Assembly: GCF_014897705.1 (NCBI RefSeq)
Contig: NZ_JABUXV010000006.1
Location: 209,762-273,761, forward strand
Length of the DNA: 64,000 nt
Source: Brachybacterium sp. FME24
GTDB lineage: Bacteria; Actinomycetota; Actinomycetes; Actinomycetales; Dermabacteraceae
Direction: 5' to 3'
Part shown: one piece after another, positions 8,504 through 18,720 of the stretch
Position numbering within the stretch: position 1 is the stretch's first letter
Layout: each line of letters begins with the position of its first letter
Notes under the pieces: model-generated
Seen by the model: the letters and a program-made list of their open reading frames with translations, nothing else
Database searches by the model: none
What the model was told of the DNA's origin: nothing
Position numbers and translations under genes: made by a program

Positions 8504-9118
8504 TCAGCGCTCCTTCTCGGTGTCGGGGCAGGCATCGGGACGGTCAGGCAGCTGGCTTCCCTGGACCTCCTGGTCCTGGACGGCGGCGGCCGCGGCCGCG
8601 GCACCGGACCTCTCTGCTGCTTCATCGTCGGACTGCTCGAAGGGGGCGAGCTCATCGCCGCGCAGCGAGAGGACGAGATCCTCCAGAGCCAGGTACGCGA
8701 TCAGCACGCCGGTGACGGGCAGAGCGAGGTACATGAGACCCACGGTGAAGGGGAAGCCGGGGATCACCTGGTCCCAGGACATCGACATCCCGCGGAGGCC
8801 GCCCCACACCATGACCAGCACGGCGAAGGCGAGGATGCAGCCCTGCACGAGGACGACGAGCACCTGCCGAGCGGCCCCCGGGGCTCGCTGAGCCAGGAAG
8901 TCGACCGCGATATGGCCGCGTTCGCCGAAGACCAGCGTGGCGGCGAAGAGGCTCAGCCATACGAACATGTACTGGGCGGTGACGGTGGTCCAGGGGCTCG
9001 GTGCGCCGAGGACCTGTCGGGTGAACACCTGCCAGACGACGACCAGGACGAGCACCGAGAACAGCACGATGCACAGCGCTTTGAGGACGGAGACCAGTCC
9101 GTGACGGATCGCTGACAT
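8504..9118 (-). CDS. dctQ: TRAP transporter small permease subunit (DctQ)
   Basis: A 204-aa protein with four predicted membrane helices in the first 160 residues, including the VVVWQVFTRQVLGAPSPWT segment and the VFGERGHIAVDFLAQRAPG loop typical of DctQ. The last 40 residues are an acidic and Ala-rich cytoplasmic tail, including a run of seven alanines, with no counterpart in the core family. The start codon overlaps the binding-protein stop by one base (TGATG), so the two are translationally coupled. Confidence 0.9.
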   Translation of the reverse strand: MSAIRHGLVSVLKALCIVLFSVLVLVVVWQVFTRQVLGAPSPWTTVTAQYMFVWLSLFAATLVFGERGHIAVDFLAQRAPGAARQVLVVLVQGCILAFAVLVMVWGGLRGMSMSWDQVIPGFPFTVGLMYLALPVTGVLIAYLALEDLVLSLRGDELAPFEQSDDEAAERSGAAAAAAAVQDQEVQGSQLPDRPDACPDTEKER

Positions 9119-10206
9119 CAGGCACCTTCCTTCTCGGAGACGGCACGGATCGCGTCATACAGGGCGATGTCCGCCGGGTCTTCGAGGATCGACAGTCCGG
9201 TCTCCTCGATGATCGGCGTGAAAACCTCGGGATCCGGTTCGGTGATGATGACGCCGCGGTCGAGCATCTCCTGCGTGGCGTCGGCAGTCTCCTGCTTCCA
9301 GATCTCGACGAACTCGCTCTGGGTCTCGGCCCAGGCCTCCCGCACCGCGTCCCGATCGACCTCGTCCATCTCTTCGAGGAGGTCCGTGTTGGCGAGCAGG
9401 AAGTCGAAGCCGACGAGGTGGTTGGTCTTGGTGAAGTGCCCGGCGACCTCGTAGTGGCGCTGCGTGACGTAGGAGATCTCGTTGTTCTCCGCCCCGTCGA
9501 GCACCCCGGCCTGCAGGCCCGTGTACACCTCGCTGTACGCCATCGGGGTGGGCACCGCGCCGATATTGGTGATCAGACGCAGGAAGATCTCGGACTCCTG
9601 CACGCGGATCTTCTTCCCGGCCAGGTCGTCCGGCGATTCGATCGGCCCGCCCGCGGTGTAGAGATGCCTCCCACCCTGCGTGTACCCGCCGAGGACGGAG
9701 AGTCGCTTGTGCGGTTCGAGGGAGGCGAACAGCTCGCCGACGATCGACTCATCGAGCATGACGCGGTTCTGGTGATCGATGTCGTCGAACACTCCCGCCA
9801 CGTTCATCGGGAGGAACCGGGGCGAGGAGTTCTCGATCTGGGTGCCGGAGATGACGGCCATGTCGATCGCGCCGTCGGAGACCAGCTGGACCGTCTCCTG
9901 CTGGTCGCCCAGCGAGTTGTTGGCGTAGACGCGGGCGCCGTAGCGACCGTCGGTGGCCTCGGCGATGCGCTTGCCGAAGGAGACCAGTGACCCGTAGCTG
10001 GGGTGGGATTCCGCCTGTCCGAGCGAGATGGACAGGACCCGGTCCACGTCGGTGACCGCGCCTTCCTGGGTGGCGCAGCCGCCCAGCAGAGCGGCACCTG
10101 CACCGGCGAACGGAAGGGCCGTGAGGAATCCTCGGCGGCCCACTCCTCCCGTCGCGCCGGAGACGGAGCGGGGCGCTCCTCGTCGGCGGGGCAAACGTGT
10201 TCGCAC
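9118..10206 (-). CDS. dctP: TRAP transporter substrate-binding protein (DctP), Tat lipoprotein
   Basis: A 362-aa extracytoplasmic receptor for the TRAP importer. The N-terminus carries a twin-arginine motif (GRRGFL) and a lipobox (LLGGC), so it is probably exported folded by Tat and lipid-anchored. Family blocks include the AYSEVYTGLQAGVLDGAENN signature and KIRVQESEIFLRLI, which includes the conserved Arg that binds a ligand carboxylate. Ligand is therefore probably an organic or sugar acid; which one cannot be said. I chose the GTG at 10204-10206 because GAGGAGGA lies 5 nt upstream; a longer frame has no ribosome site. Confidence 0.9.
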   Translation of the reverse strand: MRTRLPRRRGAPRSVSGATGGVGRRGFLTALPFAGAGAALLGGCATQEGAVTDVDRVLSISLGQAESHPSYGSLVSFGKRIAEATDGRYGARVYANNSLGDQQETVQLVSDGAIDMAVISGTQIENSSPRFLPMNVAGVFDDIDHQNRVMLDESIVGELFASLEPHKRLSVLGGYTQGGRHLYTAGGPIESPDDLAGKKIRVQESEIFLRLITNIGAVPTPMAYSEVYTGLQAGVLDGAENNEISYVTQRHYEVAGHFTKTNHLVGFDFLLANTDLLEEMDEVDRDAVREAWAETQSEFVEIWKQETADATQEMLDRGVIITEPDPEVFTPIIEETGLSILEDPADIALYDAIRAVSEKEGA

Positions 10207-10675
10207 TGCATTCCTCCTCGAATGGGTCGCTCCAGCAGGAGGCGCACGACACACCGCGCTGTCGTCGTCCTCCCCGGGCGTGCCGGATGGACAAGGCTCC
10301 CGGGGGCCGAGAGCGGCGACTTCGCACGAGACAACGGTCCTCGGTCATTCGAGTGCCATCGAAGGGCATCTGTGCCCGAGGCGACAGTGCCCGGTCGCTT
10401 CGCGAAGCCGACCTCGGACAGAGTGCCAGTCGCTGAGAAATCGGTCTCACCGCTTGCCAACGGTTGCCACGGTTGCGCTCTGAGGAGACAAATCCGCACG
10501 TGACCTGGGAAAGTGCTAGCCATTGGTAGCCTGATTGGCCTTCACTGGAGTGGTGCTCCGTTGAGCGTCCTGCTGCGAACTCACCTCGCCACGCGTCGAC
10601 TCGCCGACTGCTGGACAACGAGGTCACGCACACGGGTGAATGGCTGCAGGGCCAGTCCGGGCCCTGGACAGCGAA
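10207..10675 (-). promoter_or_regulatory. intergenic region upstream of the TRAP operon with spaced TTGCC repeats
   Basis: No credible gene lies in these 469 bases. Read on the plus strand, 10454-10477 holds three copies of TTGC(C) at 9-10 nt spacing (TTGCCAACGG, TTGCCACGG, TTGCGC), about one helical turn apart, which could be a regulator site. No regulator gene adjoins the TRAP operon. The long 5' distance suggests an untranslated leader or a distant promoter. The rest shows nothing I recognise. Confidence 0.3.
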
Positions 10676-10707
10676 GGGCCCCGATCCTCCGGAGAGGATC
10701 GGGGCCC
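10676..10707 (-). terminator. groL terminator hairpin
   Basis: A perfect 14-bp stem (GGGCCCCGATCCTC paired with its complement) around a 4-nt loop, 43 nt after the groL stop codon. It is symmetric and could work in both directions, separating groL from the TRAP operon. There is no long U-run, as is common in actinobacteria. Confidence 0.85.
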
Positions 10708-10750
10708 GTGACGCTCGGGTGGGAGCGACGTGATCAGCCGTGAGGCTGGA

Positions 10751-12556
<1,806 letters not shown>

Positions 12557-12583
12557 TCACGAGTGCGGTCACGCCGAGAGGCG

Positions 12584-12610
12584 TTGTCACTCTCGATCAT
12601 CGAGTGCCAG
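12584..12610 (-). promoter_or_regulatory. second, degenerate CIRCE element
   Basis: TTGTCACTC, a 9-nt spacer, then GAGTGCCAG: the same 9-9-9 layout as CIRCE with four mismatches to the consensus. It lies 7 nt from the better copy, on the groL side. Two adjacent sites could give cooperative HrcA binding. Confidence 0.65.
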
Positions 12611-12617
12611 ATCATCA

Positions 12618-12644
12618 TAAGCACTCTGGGCCGGAGAGTGCTAA
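12618..12644 (-). promoter_or_regulatory. CIRCE operator (HrcA-binding) of groL
   Basis: TAAGCACTC, nine bases, GAGTGCTAA: one mismatch from the consensus TTAGCACTC-N9-GAGTGCTAA. It lies about 220 bp upstream of the groL start codon. HrcA is the known repressor for such sites and heat shock relieves it. The long distance to the start implies a long 5' leader or a promoter close to the operator. Confidence 0.92.
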
Positions 12645-12723
12645 CTCTGAGCGGCAGGAATCTCGTGTTCCGCTGTGGGCCGACGGCGCAGGCGCGATGC
12701 CACCGACTCCCGAGGCACAGCGC

Positions 12724-12765
12724 GACGCGCGCCGCACCTCCCGTGATGGGAGGTCGGCGCGCGTC
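12724..12765 (-). terminator. hairpin terminator after the LytR_C gene
   Basis: GACGCGCGCCG and ACCTCCC pair with GGGAGGT and CGGCGCGCGTC, giving an 18-bp stem with one bulged C and a 5-nt loop. It lies about 65 nt beyond the stop codon of the LytR_C-domain gene and just upstream of the groL control region, so it shields groL from read-through. Confidence 0.75.
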
Positions 12766-12829
12766 AGATGATGCTGGGTCCCGCGTGCTGACCAGTGTCG
12801 AGTACTGCGCGGTCTCGGGTGCGGTGGGC

Positions 12830-13432
12830 TCAGCCTTCGCCGTCGCCCCCGTCACCCTCCGTGCCGTCATCGCCCGCGTCCGGCTCGCCCACGGCCACGA
12901 AGGTGATGCGGGCGTCGTACTCGTCGCTCTGGCGCGCCTCGCCCGCACCGACCTGTTCCGCGAGGGCGTTCGCGGTGTCCGCGTCGGCCTCGTCGCGGTA
13001 GAACACCACCGGCTCCTGCTGGACGTTATCGGCCGTGCTCACGCCGACCTCGGTCCAGCCGTCCCCCTCGAGGGTCTCCTGCCAGGTGCCGGCCAGGCCG
13101 TTGATGCCGCCCGCGTTGACGACCAGCACGGGCGTCGACAGGTCGGGTTCGGCCGCCGGTTCCTCCTCGGTGGTCTCCTCCGCGGGAGACTCGGAGGTCT
13201 CGCTCGCGGCGGCGGAGGTGGGGTCCTCGGCGCGATCGTCGTCGCCACCGCCCATCCCTCCGATGAGGAAGAGCAGCACGATCAGCATCACCAGGGCGGC
13301 GCCGATGATGACGATGTAGAGCAGGTTCTGCCGCCAGAACGGTTCCTCGGCGCGATGGGCGCCGTGGAAGGACACGGTGTCCGCCTCGTCGTCGAAACGG
13401 TCTGGCGGGTAAGGATACTGGGAATCAGCCAC
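12830..13432 (-). CDS. LytR C-terminal-domain membrane protein
   Basis: A 200-aa single-pass protein: cytoplasmic N-terminus of about 35 residues, one membrane helix (YIVIIGAALVMLIVLLFL), an acidic Ser/Thr/Glu-rich linker, and a LytR_C domain from about residue 95 (TPVLVVNAGGINGLAGTW to ARITFVAVG). The domain occurs in cell-wall-related proteins of actinobacteria; its exact role is unknown. The GTG at 13430-13432 is preferred because TTTAAT (13439-13444, minus strand) ends 6 nt before it, a leaderless start. The neighbouring DUF3263 and ung genes form a common actinobacterial neighbourhood. Confidence 0.85.
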   Translation of the reverse strand: MADSQYPYPPDRFDDEADTVSFHGAHRAEEPFWRQNLLYIVIIGAALVMLIVLLFLIGGMGGGDDDRAEDPTSAAASETSESPAEETTEEEPAAEPDLSTPVLVVNAGGINGLAGTWQETLEGDGWTEVGVSTADNVQQEPVVFYRDEADADTANALAEQVGAGEARQSDEYDARITFVAVGEPDAGDDGTEGDGGDGEG

Positions 13433-13494
13433 AGCCCCATTAAACCTGCTCCATCCGGCGCGGCGACGGAGCACACGCCCCGCGGGGCGCTCGG

Positions 13495-13878
13495 TCAGGC
13501 AACGCGATCGGCGTCGCGGGCCGCTGCGGGGCCGTCCTCGGAGGTGCGACGCGCCCGCAGTCGGTTGACCACCGAGGGCGCCGCGCGGAGTGCCGCAGGA
13601 TCGTCGAGAAGGGCGTTGAGCCGCACGTAATAGGCGACCTTGGAGACCCCGACCTCCTCGCGGATCGCGCGCTCCTTGGCCCCCACGTAGCGGAAGGTGC
13701 GCGATTCCAGGGCCAGGATCGACCGGTCCCGATCGGTCAGGCCGACCCGGGGGCCCGGCAGTGACACATCGGACACCGTCCCGGGGGTGTCGGCAGCCTC
13801 TCGTGCTTCCGCGACCGGGGTCGCCCCCTCCGCGTCGCGCAGCACGCGGTCAGTATCGCGGGCAGGTTCGGTGGGCAT
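13495..13878 (-). CDS. DUF3263 family protein
   Basis: A 127-aa protein with a DUF3263 core from about residue 47: DRDRSILALESRTFRYVGAK followed by AIREEVGVSKVAYYVRLNALL. The core looks like a helix-turn-helix (the VGVSKVAYYVRLN segment), so a DNA-binding role is plausible but unproven. The N-terminal 45 residues are disordered and acidic. TATTCT at 13885-13890 (minus strand) ends 6 nt before the ATG, a clear leaderless promoter. It is divergent from ung. Confidence 0.85.
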   Translation of the reverse strand: MPTEPARDTDRVLRDAEGATPVAEAREAADTPGTVSDVSLPGPRVGLTDRDRSILALESRTFRYVGAKERAIREEVGVSKVAYYVRLNALLDDPAALRAAPSVVNRLRARRTSEDGPAAARDADRVA

Positions 13879-13955
13879 GGCAGCAGAATACGGCGATGCG
13901 AGCGTGACTCCGGGGCGGCTCGCCGCGTCGGCACAACCGATGGAAGACTGCTCAC

Positions 13956-14633
13956 ATGCCGAAGCCGCTCACCGAGATCATCAGCGCCGACTGGGCGACG
14001 GCCCTCGCCCCCGCCGAGGACCGGATCCATGCCCTGGGAGAGTTCCTGCGCTCCGAAGTGGACGCCGGTCGCGGGTACCTCCCCGACGGGGAGCTGGTGC
14101 TGCGGGCCTTCTCCCGCCCACTGGCGGACGTGCGCGTCCTGGTGGTGGGCCAGGATCCGTACCCGACACCCGGGCACCCCATCGGGCTGTCCTTCGCCGT
14201 GGACCGCGAGGTGCGCCCGCTGCCGCGGTCGCTGACGAACATCTATACCGAGCTCGAGAGCGACCTCGGGATCGCGCGAGCCGCCCACGGTGACCTCAGT
14301 TCCTGGCAGGACCAGGGTGTGCTGCTTCTGAACAGGGTCCTCACGGTGACTCCGGGGGCACCTGCCTCGCACCGCCGACAGGGGTGGGAGGCGATCACCG
14401 AGCTCGCGATCCGCGCGCTGGTCGCACGCGGCGGCCCCCTGGTCGCGGTCCTGTGGGGACGCGATGCGCAGTCGCTGATCCCGCTGCTCGGCGACGTACC
14501 GCACGTGGCGAGTTCGCATCCGAGCCCCCTGTCTGCTTCCCGGGGCTTCTTCGGGTCGCGGCCGTTCTCGCAGGTCAACGCTCTGCTGCAGGAACAGGGC
14601 GCGCAGCCCGTGGACTGGCGGATCCCGGACTGA
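13956..14633 (+). CDS. ung: uracil-DNA glycosylase
   Basis: A 225-aa family 1 uracil-DNA glycosylase that removes uracil from DNA and starts base-excision repair. The water-activating loop [16 protein letters not shown] is intact with its catalytic Asp, as are the LLLNRVLTV block and the C-terminal [14 protein letters not shown] loop with the catalytic His that inserts into DNA. Length matches the family. The 3' end lies 3 nt from the convergent membrane-protein gene. Confidence 0.96.
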   Translation: MPKPLTEIISADWATALAPAEDRIHALGEFLRSEVDAGRGYLPDGELVLRAFSRPLADVRVLVVGQDPYPTPGHPIGLSFAVDREVRPLPRSLTNIYTELESDLGIARAAHGDLSSWQDQGVLLLNRVLTVTPGAPASHRRQGWEAITELAIRALVARGGPLVAVLWGRDAQSLIPLLGDVPHVASSHPSPLSASRGFFGSRPFSQVNALLQEQGAQPVDWRIPD

Positions 14634-14636
14634 GAA

Positions 14637-15320
14637 TCACTCCGTGCGCGTCCAGGTCCAACTGTCGAGGATGGCCGTGATCTCCGGGGACAGCTCGGTC
14701 GCTCCGTGGGTCTCGACCACGATCTGCATCACCTGGGTGCCCACGTCGGCGCAGTACATCTCCCCGGCCGCATCCTGGTCGTCGTGGGTGCCCAGGGCCC
14801 GATACGCGACCAGTTCGCGGCCGTCGAGGGTGACCGGGTCCAGCGCGGTCGGCTCGTCGACCGCATCCCAGCCGAACCCGATCCAGCTGGACTGCATCTC
14901 GCATTCCTTCTGGGCATGCAGCGTGGAGTCGAACAGATAGACGGTCAGGGAGTTCGTCGCGAACTCGTCGTACTCGTCCTCGGCGATCTGCACGTCGCCG
15001 AGCTCGAGCACGAGGCCGGCACTCTCATCGTCCTCGCTGCTCTCGCTGGCGAACCACGTCGCCGGGTACTGCACGGAGAAGACCTCTCCGGAGTGCTGCG
15101 TCATGGCCGCAGAGGTGGGATCTTCCTGCGACGACCCGCCGCGGGTCGCCAGGTAGACCACGCCGCCGGTCACGGCGAGCAGCAGCACGACGACCACGAG
15201 GACGGCGCAGCCCAGCGCGATCCAGATCCCGGCTCGGGACCTTCGCGGCGGGATCGGTTCGGGCGGGGACCCTGACCCTGCGTGTTCCTGCGCGAACTGC
15301 CCCTGATTCGGCTGCCCCAT
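14637..15320 (-). CDS. single-pass membrane protein of unknown function
   Basis: A 227-aa protein with a Pro/Gln-rich N-terminal tail, one membrane helix at about residues 31-57 (WIALGCAVLVVVVLLLAVTG) and an extracellular domain of about 165 residues. The domain starts HSGEVFSVQYPATWFASE, a pattern like PsbP/Mog1-type surface domains, and contains two cysteines (KECEMQ and MYCAD) that may pair. The ATG has a strong ribosome site (AGGAGGGG). Function is unknown. Confidence 0.75.
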   Translation of the reverse strand: MGQPNQGQFAQEHAGSGSPPEPIPPRRSRAGIWIALGCAVLVVVVLLLAVTGGVVYLATRGGSSQEDPTSAAMTQHSGEVFSVQYPATWFASESSEDDESAGLVLELGDVQIAEDEYDEFATNSLTVYLFDSTLHAQKECEMQSSWIGFGWDAVDEPTALDPVTLDGRELVAYRALGTHDDQDAAGEMYCADVGTQVMQIVVETHGATELSPEITAILDSWTWTRTE

Positions 15321-15448
15321 GTCCCCTCCTGGCCGCGCGGCATGGCTCCCGGGGCGACGACGCCCGCGAGTATCTCTGCCATCGTACGGAGAGCACTAGG
15401 CTGGTGCCACGCCCAGCGACCAGTGCGCCCTCAGCCGCGGAGGATCCG

Positions 15449-17248
15449 ATGCCCCTGAACGCCGCCCAGTTCTCGCCCCAGGGCCCCGGGGTCGACTACG
15501 ACCCGCACTGGTACCGCAAGGCCGTGTTCTACGAAGTCCTCGTGCGCGCCTTCGCGGATGGCAACGATGACGGCACCGGTGATTTCACCGGCCTCATCAA
15601 CCGCTTGGACTACCTGCAGTGGCTGGGCATCGACTGCCTGTGGCTGCCGCCGTTCATGGCATCCCCGCTGCGCGACGGCGGGTACGACATCTCCGACTAC
15701 GAGGCAGTGCTGCCCGAGTTCGGCTCGATCACCGACTTCGAGCGTCTGGTCTCCGAGGCCCACCAGCGCGGTATACGCGTGATCATCGACCTGCCGATGA
15801 ACCACACCTCGGACAAGCATCCGTGGTTCCTCGAGTCCCGCTCGGACCCCGAGGGCCCCTACGGCGACTTCTACGTCTGGTCCGACACCGACGAGAAGTA
15901 CGCCGAGGCGCGCATCATCTTCGTGGACACCGAGGAGTCGAACTGGGCATTCGACCCTGTGCGTCGGCAGTTCTTCTGGCATCGCTTCTTCTCTCACCAG
16001 CCGGACCTGAACTTCGAGAATCCCGCGGTCCGTGAGGCCATGTTCGACGTCGTGAAGTTCTGGATGGACACCGGGATCGACGGTTTCCGGGCCGATGCGA
16101 TCCCCTACCTCTTCGAAGAGGAGGGCACCGACGGCGAGAATCTGCCGGCCACCCACGATTTCCTCGCCGAGCTGCGCGCATACGTCGACGCGCATTGGCC
16201 CGGTCGCGTCATCGTCGCCGAGGCCAATCAGTGGCCCAGCGACGTCGTGGACTACTTCGGCACCGAAGAGAAGCCGGAGTGCCACATGTGCTTCCACTTC
16301 CCGGTGATGCCGCGGTTGTTCTACGCACTGCGCGAGGGCAGCGCCAGCCAGATCATCGACATCCTGGAGGACACGCCGGACATCCCCTCGGGCGCCCAGT
16401 GGGGCACCTTCCTGCGCAACCACGACGAGCTGACCCTGGAGATGGTCACCGGCGAGGAACGCTCCGCGATGCTCGGCTGGTATGCCCCGGACTCCCGGAT
16501 GCGGGCGAACGTCGGCATCCGCCGAAGGCTCGCCCCACTGCTGGACAATTCGCGCGGCGAACTCGAACTGATCCACGCCCTGCTGCTGTCGCTGCCGGGC
16601 TCCCCGTTCCTCTACTACGGGGACGAGATCGCCATGGGCGACAACATCTGGCTGGTGGACCGCGATGCAGTGCGCACCCCGATGCAGTGGACCCCGGATC
16701 GCAACGCCGGGTTCAGCGAGATCACGGACCCCGGCAAGCTGTACCTGCCGGTGGTCCAGTCCCTCGTCTACCACTACGCCACCACGAACGTCGAAGCCCA
16801 GATGGCGCATTCGAGCTCATTGCTGCACTTCGTGCGGTGGATGCTCGCGGTGCGCAAGGAGCACGACGCCTTCGGCATGGGCACCTACCGCAACGTCCCC
16901 GCGGAGTCGGACCGGGTGCTGGCCTTCACCCGCACCTATGACGGCTCCGACCACGGTGAGGAGTCTCCGTTCCATGCGGAGACGCTGCTGTGCGTGTTCA
17001 ACCTGTCTGCGCAACCGGTCACCGCGTCCCTCGACCTGGGCGGTCTGGCGCGGCGCACTGTCCGCGACCTGTTCGGTGGCCATGAGTTCCCCGCGATCGG
17101 TGAGGACGGGAGATGGACCGTCATGCTCGGCGGGCACGGGTACTACTGGCTCAAGGTGCGGTCGCTGCATCCCGACGGCGAACCGATGACTGTCACCACC
17201 GCGATGCCGGTGATCGCCGAGGACGAGGACCCGCCGGACTCGCGCTGA
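15449..17248 (+). CDS. treS: trehalose synthase (maltose alpha-D-glucosyltransferase, GH13)
   Basis: A 599-aa GH13 enzyme that interconverts maltose and trehalose. It starts with the TreS-type block YDPHWYRKAVFYEVLVRAF and has GDFTGLINRLDYLQWLGID, the nucleophile Asp in GFRADAIPYL, the acid Glu in VIVAEANQW, the transition-state Asp in RNHDEL, and the TreS-specific GDNIWLVDRDAVRTPMQW. I start at the ATG at 15449 with GGAGG upstream; a GTG 15 codons earlier lacks one. A -10-like TAGGCT at 15397-15402 would give a leader of about 40 nt. The maltokinase usually fused or adjacent is absent. A 17-nt perfect palindrome (17293-17309) after the gene may be a weak terminator. Confidence 0.95.
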   Translation: MPLNAAQFSPQGPGVDYDPHWYRKAVFYEVLVRAFADGNDDGTGDFTGLINRLDYLQWLGIDCLWLPPFMASPLRDGGYDISDYEAVLPEFGSITDFERLVSEAHQRGIRVIIDLPMNHTSDKHPWFLESRSDPEGPYGDFYVWSDTDEKYAEARIIFVDTEESNWAFDPVRRQFFWHRFFSHQPDLNFENPAVREAMFDVVKFWMDTGIDGFRADAIPYLFEEEGTDGENLPATHDFLAELRAYVDAHWPGRVIVAEANQWPSDVVDYFGTEEKPECHMCFHFPVMPRLFYALREGSASQIIDILEDTPDIPSGAQWGTFLRNHDELTLEMVTGEERSAMLGWYAPDSRMRANVGIRRRLAPLLDNSRGELELIHALLLSLPGSPFLYYGDEIAMGDNIWLVDRDAVRTPMQWTPDRNAGFSEITDPGKLYLPVVQSLVYHYATTNVEAQMAHSSSLLHFVRWMLAVRKEHDAFGMGTYRNVPAESDRVLAFTRTYDGSDHGEESPFHAETLLCVFNLSAQPVTASLDLGGLARRTVRDLFGGHEFPAIGEDGRWTVMLGGHGYYWLKVRSLHPDGEPMTVTTAMPVIAEDEDPPDSR

Positions 17249-17451
17249 TCACGGGTTCCGCGCGGGAATCCACGAGCGGTCACAGCCTGCGAGTGCGGTG
17301 ACACCGCACACCGGTCCACTCGTTCCCTGCCTCCCCGGAGCTGGACCGAGGATGGTGGTGGTGTCAGACTCTCGGGGGTCCACCGAGCGTGCAGACGCAC
17401 TGTGGCACCCGCCCTGGGCCCCCAGCCCGCGTCGACATGAGGGAGTTGGAT

Positions 17452-18666
17452 GTGGCAGAGCCACGATCAGCAGCCGAGGAAGCACGCGATCCGAGCACGT
17501 CTGCGGAGCGCCTTCTCGAACTCACCGAGAAGCACCCCCAACTGCAGAGTCTGATCGTGCTGAACCCGTCGTGCCCCGAGGTGGCTCGGCAGTGGATCCT
17601 GGCCACGAACCCGTGGGCGAAGACGGCCTACGAGCAGAGCGCGACCGACGCCGCATCCGAGCCGGCCCCTGGCTCGGCGTCTTCGCCTGAGCCAGCGCCT
17701 GGCCCCTCACCCGCACCCGCACCCGCACCCGCACCCGCACCCGCACCCCCTGATCCTGACGCCGTCTCCGCGTGGGGCGACTACTCGGACGAGGCACTCT
17801 GGGGCGGTGCCCCGTCCTCCGGTACGGGAGCCGCTGGGGAGCCTGCGTCTGCAGCGGCCGATGTGCCCTCCGCCCTCGGAACCCCGTCCGTGCGAGTGTC
17901 GGAGGATGCCGGGGTGGTGCCCCTGGGCCCCGTCGCAGCGGCCGGCGCGACCGCCGCCACGGCCACCTTCCCCTACGGAATGCCCCCCGTTCCGGCCGCG
18001 CCGGGGCCCGGCGACGCACCGACTGCGGGCGCCTACGCCGTCGGTCCCGGCGCGCATCCACCTGCAGCGTCGGCTGCCGCCCCGCCCCCCGTTCCGGAAG
18101 ATCCCCCACCCTCCCGCCGTCGCCTCTGGTACGCCTGCGGCGGTTGCCTGCTCCTGGCACTGCTGCTCCTGGTGGTCGGGGTCTTCGCGGGCCGCGCCTG
18201 GATGACCTCGGGCGACGACGACTACCAGCGCGACAGCTCCACCACCGTCGAGGAGGCTCCCGCCGACGACGCCTCGCCGACGACGGAAGAGACCCCTGCC
18301 GAGGACCCGGTCTCACCTGCTCCTGACGGTGCCGTCGAGATGGACACGCTCAGTTCTCCCACCGGGAACATCACCTGCACCCTCGAGGAGAATTCCGTCG
18401 GCTGCAGCGTCGTGGAGCGGGACTTCTCCGAGGCCGGGCTCGAAGACTGCGACGACGGCCCCTATTCGATCCGGGTCGCCGAGGCCGAGGCCGCACTCGC
18501 CTGTGGCTCATCGTTCCTCACCGATACCGGAGCGACTCTCGAGTACGACCAGAGCGCCGTGCACGGAGACATGGCGTGCACGAGCCGTTTCGACGGAATG
18601 ACCTGCTGGAACACCATCACCGGTCACGGGTTCATGGTGAACCGGGCGACGTACGAGACGTTCTGA
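17452..18666 (+). CDS. membrane protein: variant Leu-rich repeat domain, Pro/Ala linker, one TM, DUF6636-like domain
   Basis: A 404-aa modular protein. Residues 1-60 resemble the variant leucine-rich repeat domain of actinobacterial membrane proteins (LLELTEKHPQLQSLIVLNPS, ATNPWA). Then come about 160 residues of Pro/Ala/Gly-rich linker with a six-fold Pro-Ala repeat, a membrane helix (YACGGCLLLALLLLVVGVFA), an acidic stretch, and an outer domain with four or more cysteines resembling DUF6636 (SPTGNITCTLEENSVGCS, DGMTCWNTITGHGF). I chose the GTG at 17452 with GGGAG 6 nt upstream; an ATG five codons earlier is the alternative. Function unknown. Confidence 0.75.
   Translation: MAEPRSAAEEARDPSTSAERLLELTEKHPQLQSLIVLNPSCPEVARQWILATNPWAKTAYEQSATDAASEPAPGSASSPEPAPGPSPAPAPAPAPAPAPPDPDAVSAWGDYSDEALWGGAPSSGTGAAGEPASAAADVPSALGTPSVRVSEDAGVVPLGPVAAAGATAATATFPYGMPPVPAAPGPGDAPTAGAYAVGPGAHPPAASAAAPPPVPEDPPPSRRRLWYACGGCLLLALLLLVVGVFAGRAWMTSGDDDYQRDSSTTVEEAPADDASPTTEETPAEDPVSPAPDGAVEMDTLSSPTGNITCTLEENSVGCSVVERDFSEAGLEDCDDGPYSIRVAEAEAALACGSSFLTDTGATLEYDQSAVHGDMACTSRFDGMTCWNTITGHGFMVNRATYETF
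17708..17743 (+). repeat. hexanucleotide repeat (CACCCG)6 encoding a Pro-Ala tract
   Basis: Six perfect tandem copies of CACCCG, extended by imperfect flanks, lie inside the linker of the membrane protein. Copy-number change by whole hexamers would lengthen or shorten the Pro-Ala tract without shifting frame. Confidence 0.9.
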
Positions 18667-18720
18667 GCATCACGGCGTGGGGAATGCTCCCCTTCACCCG
18701 GGGCGCGCAGAACGCGTGAG

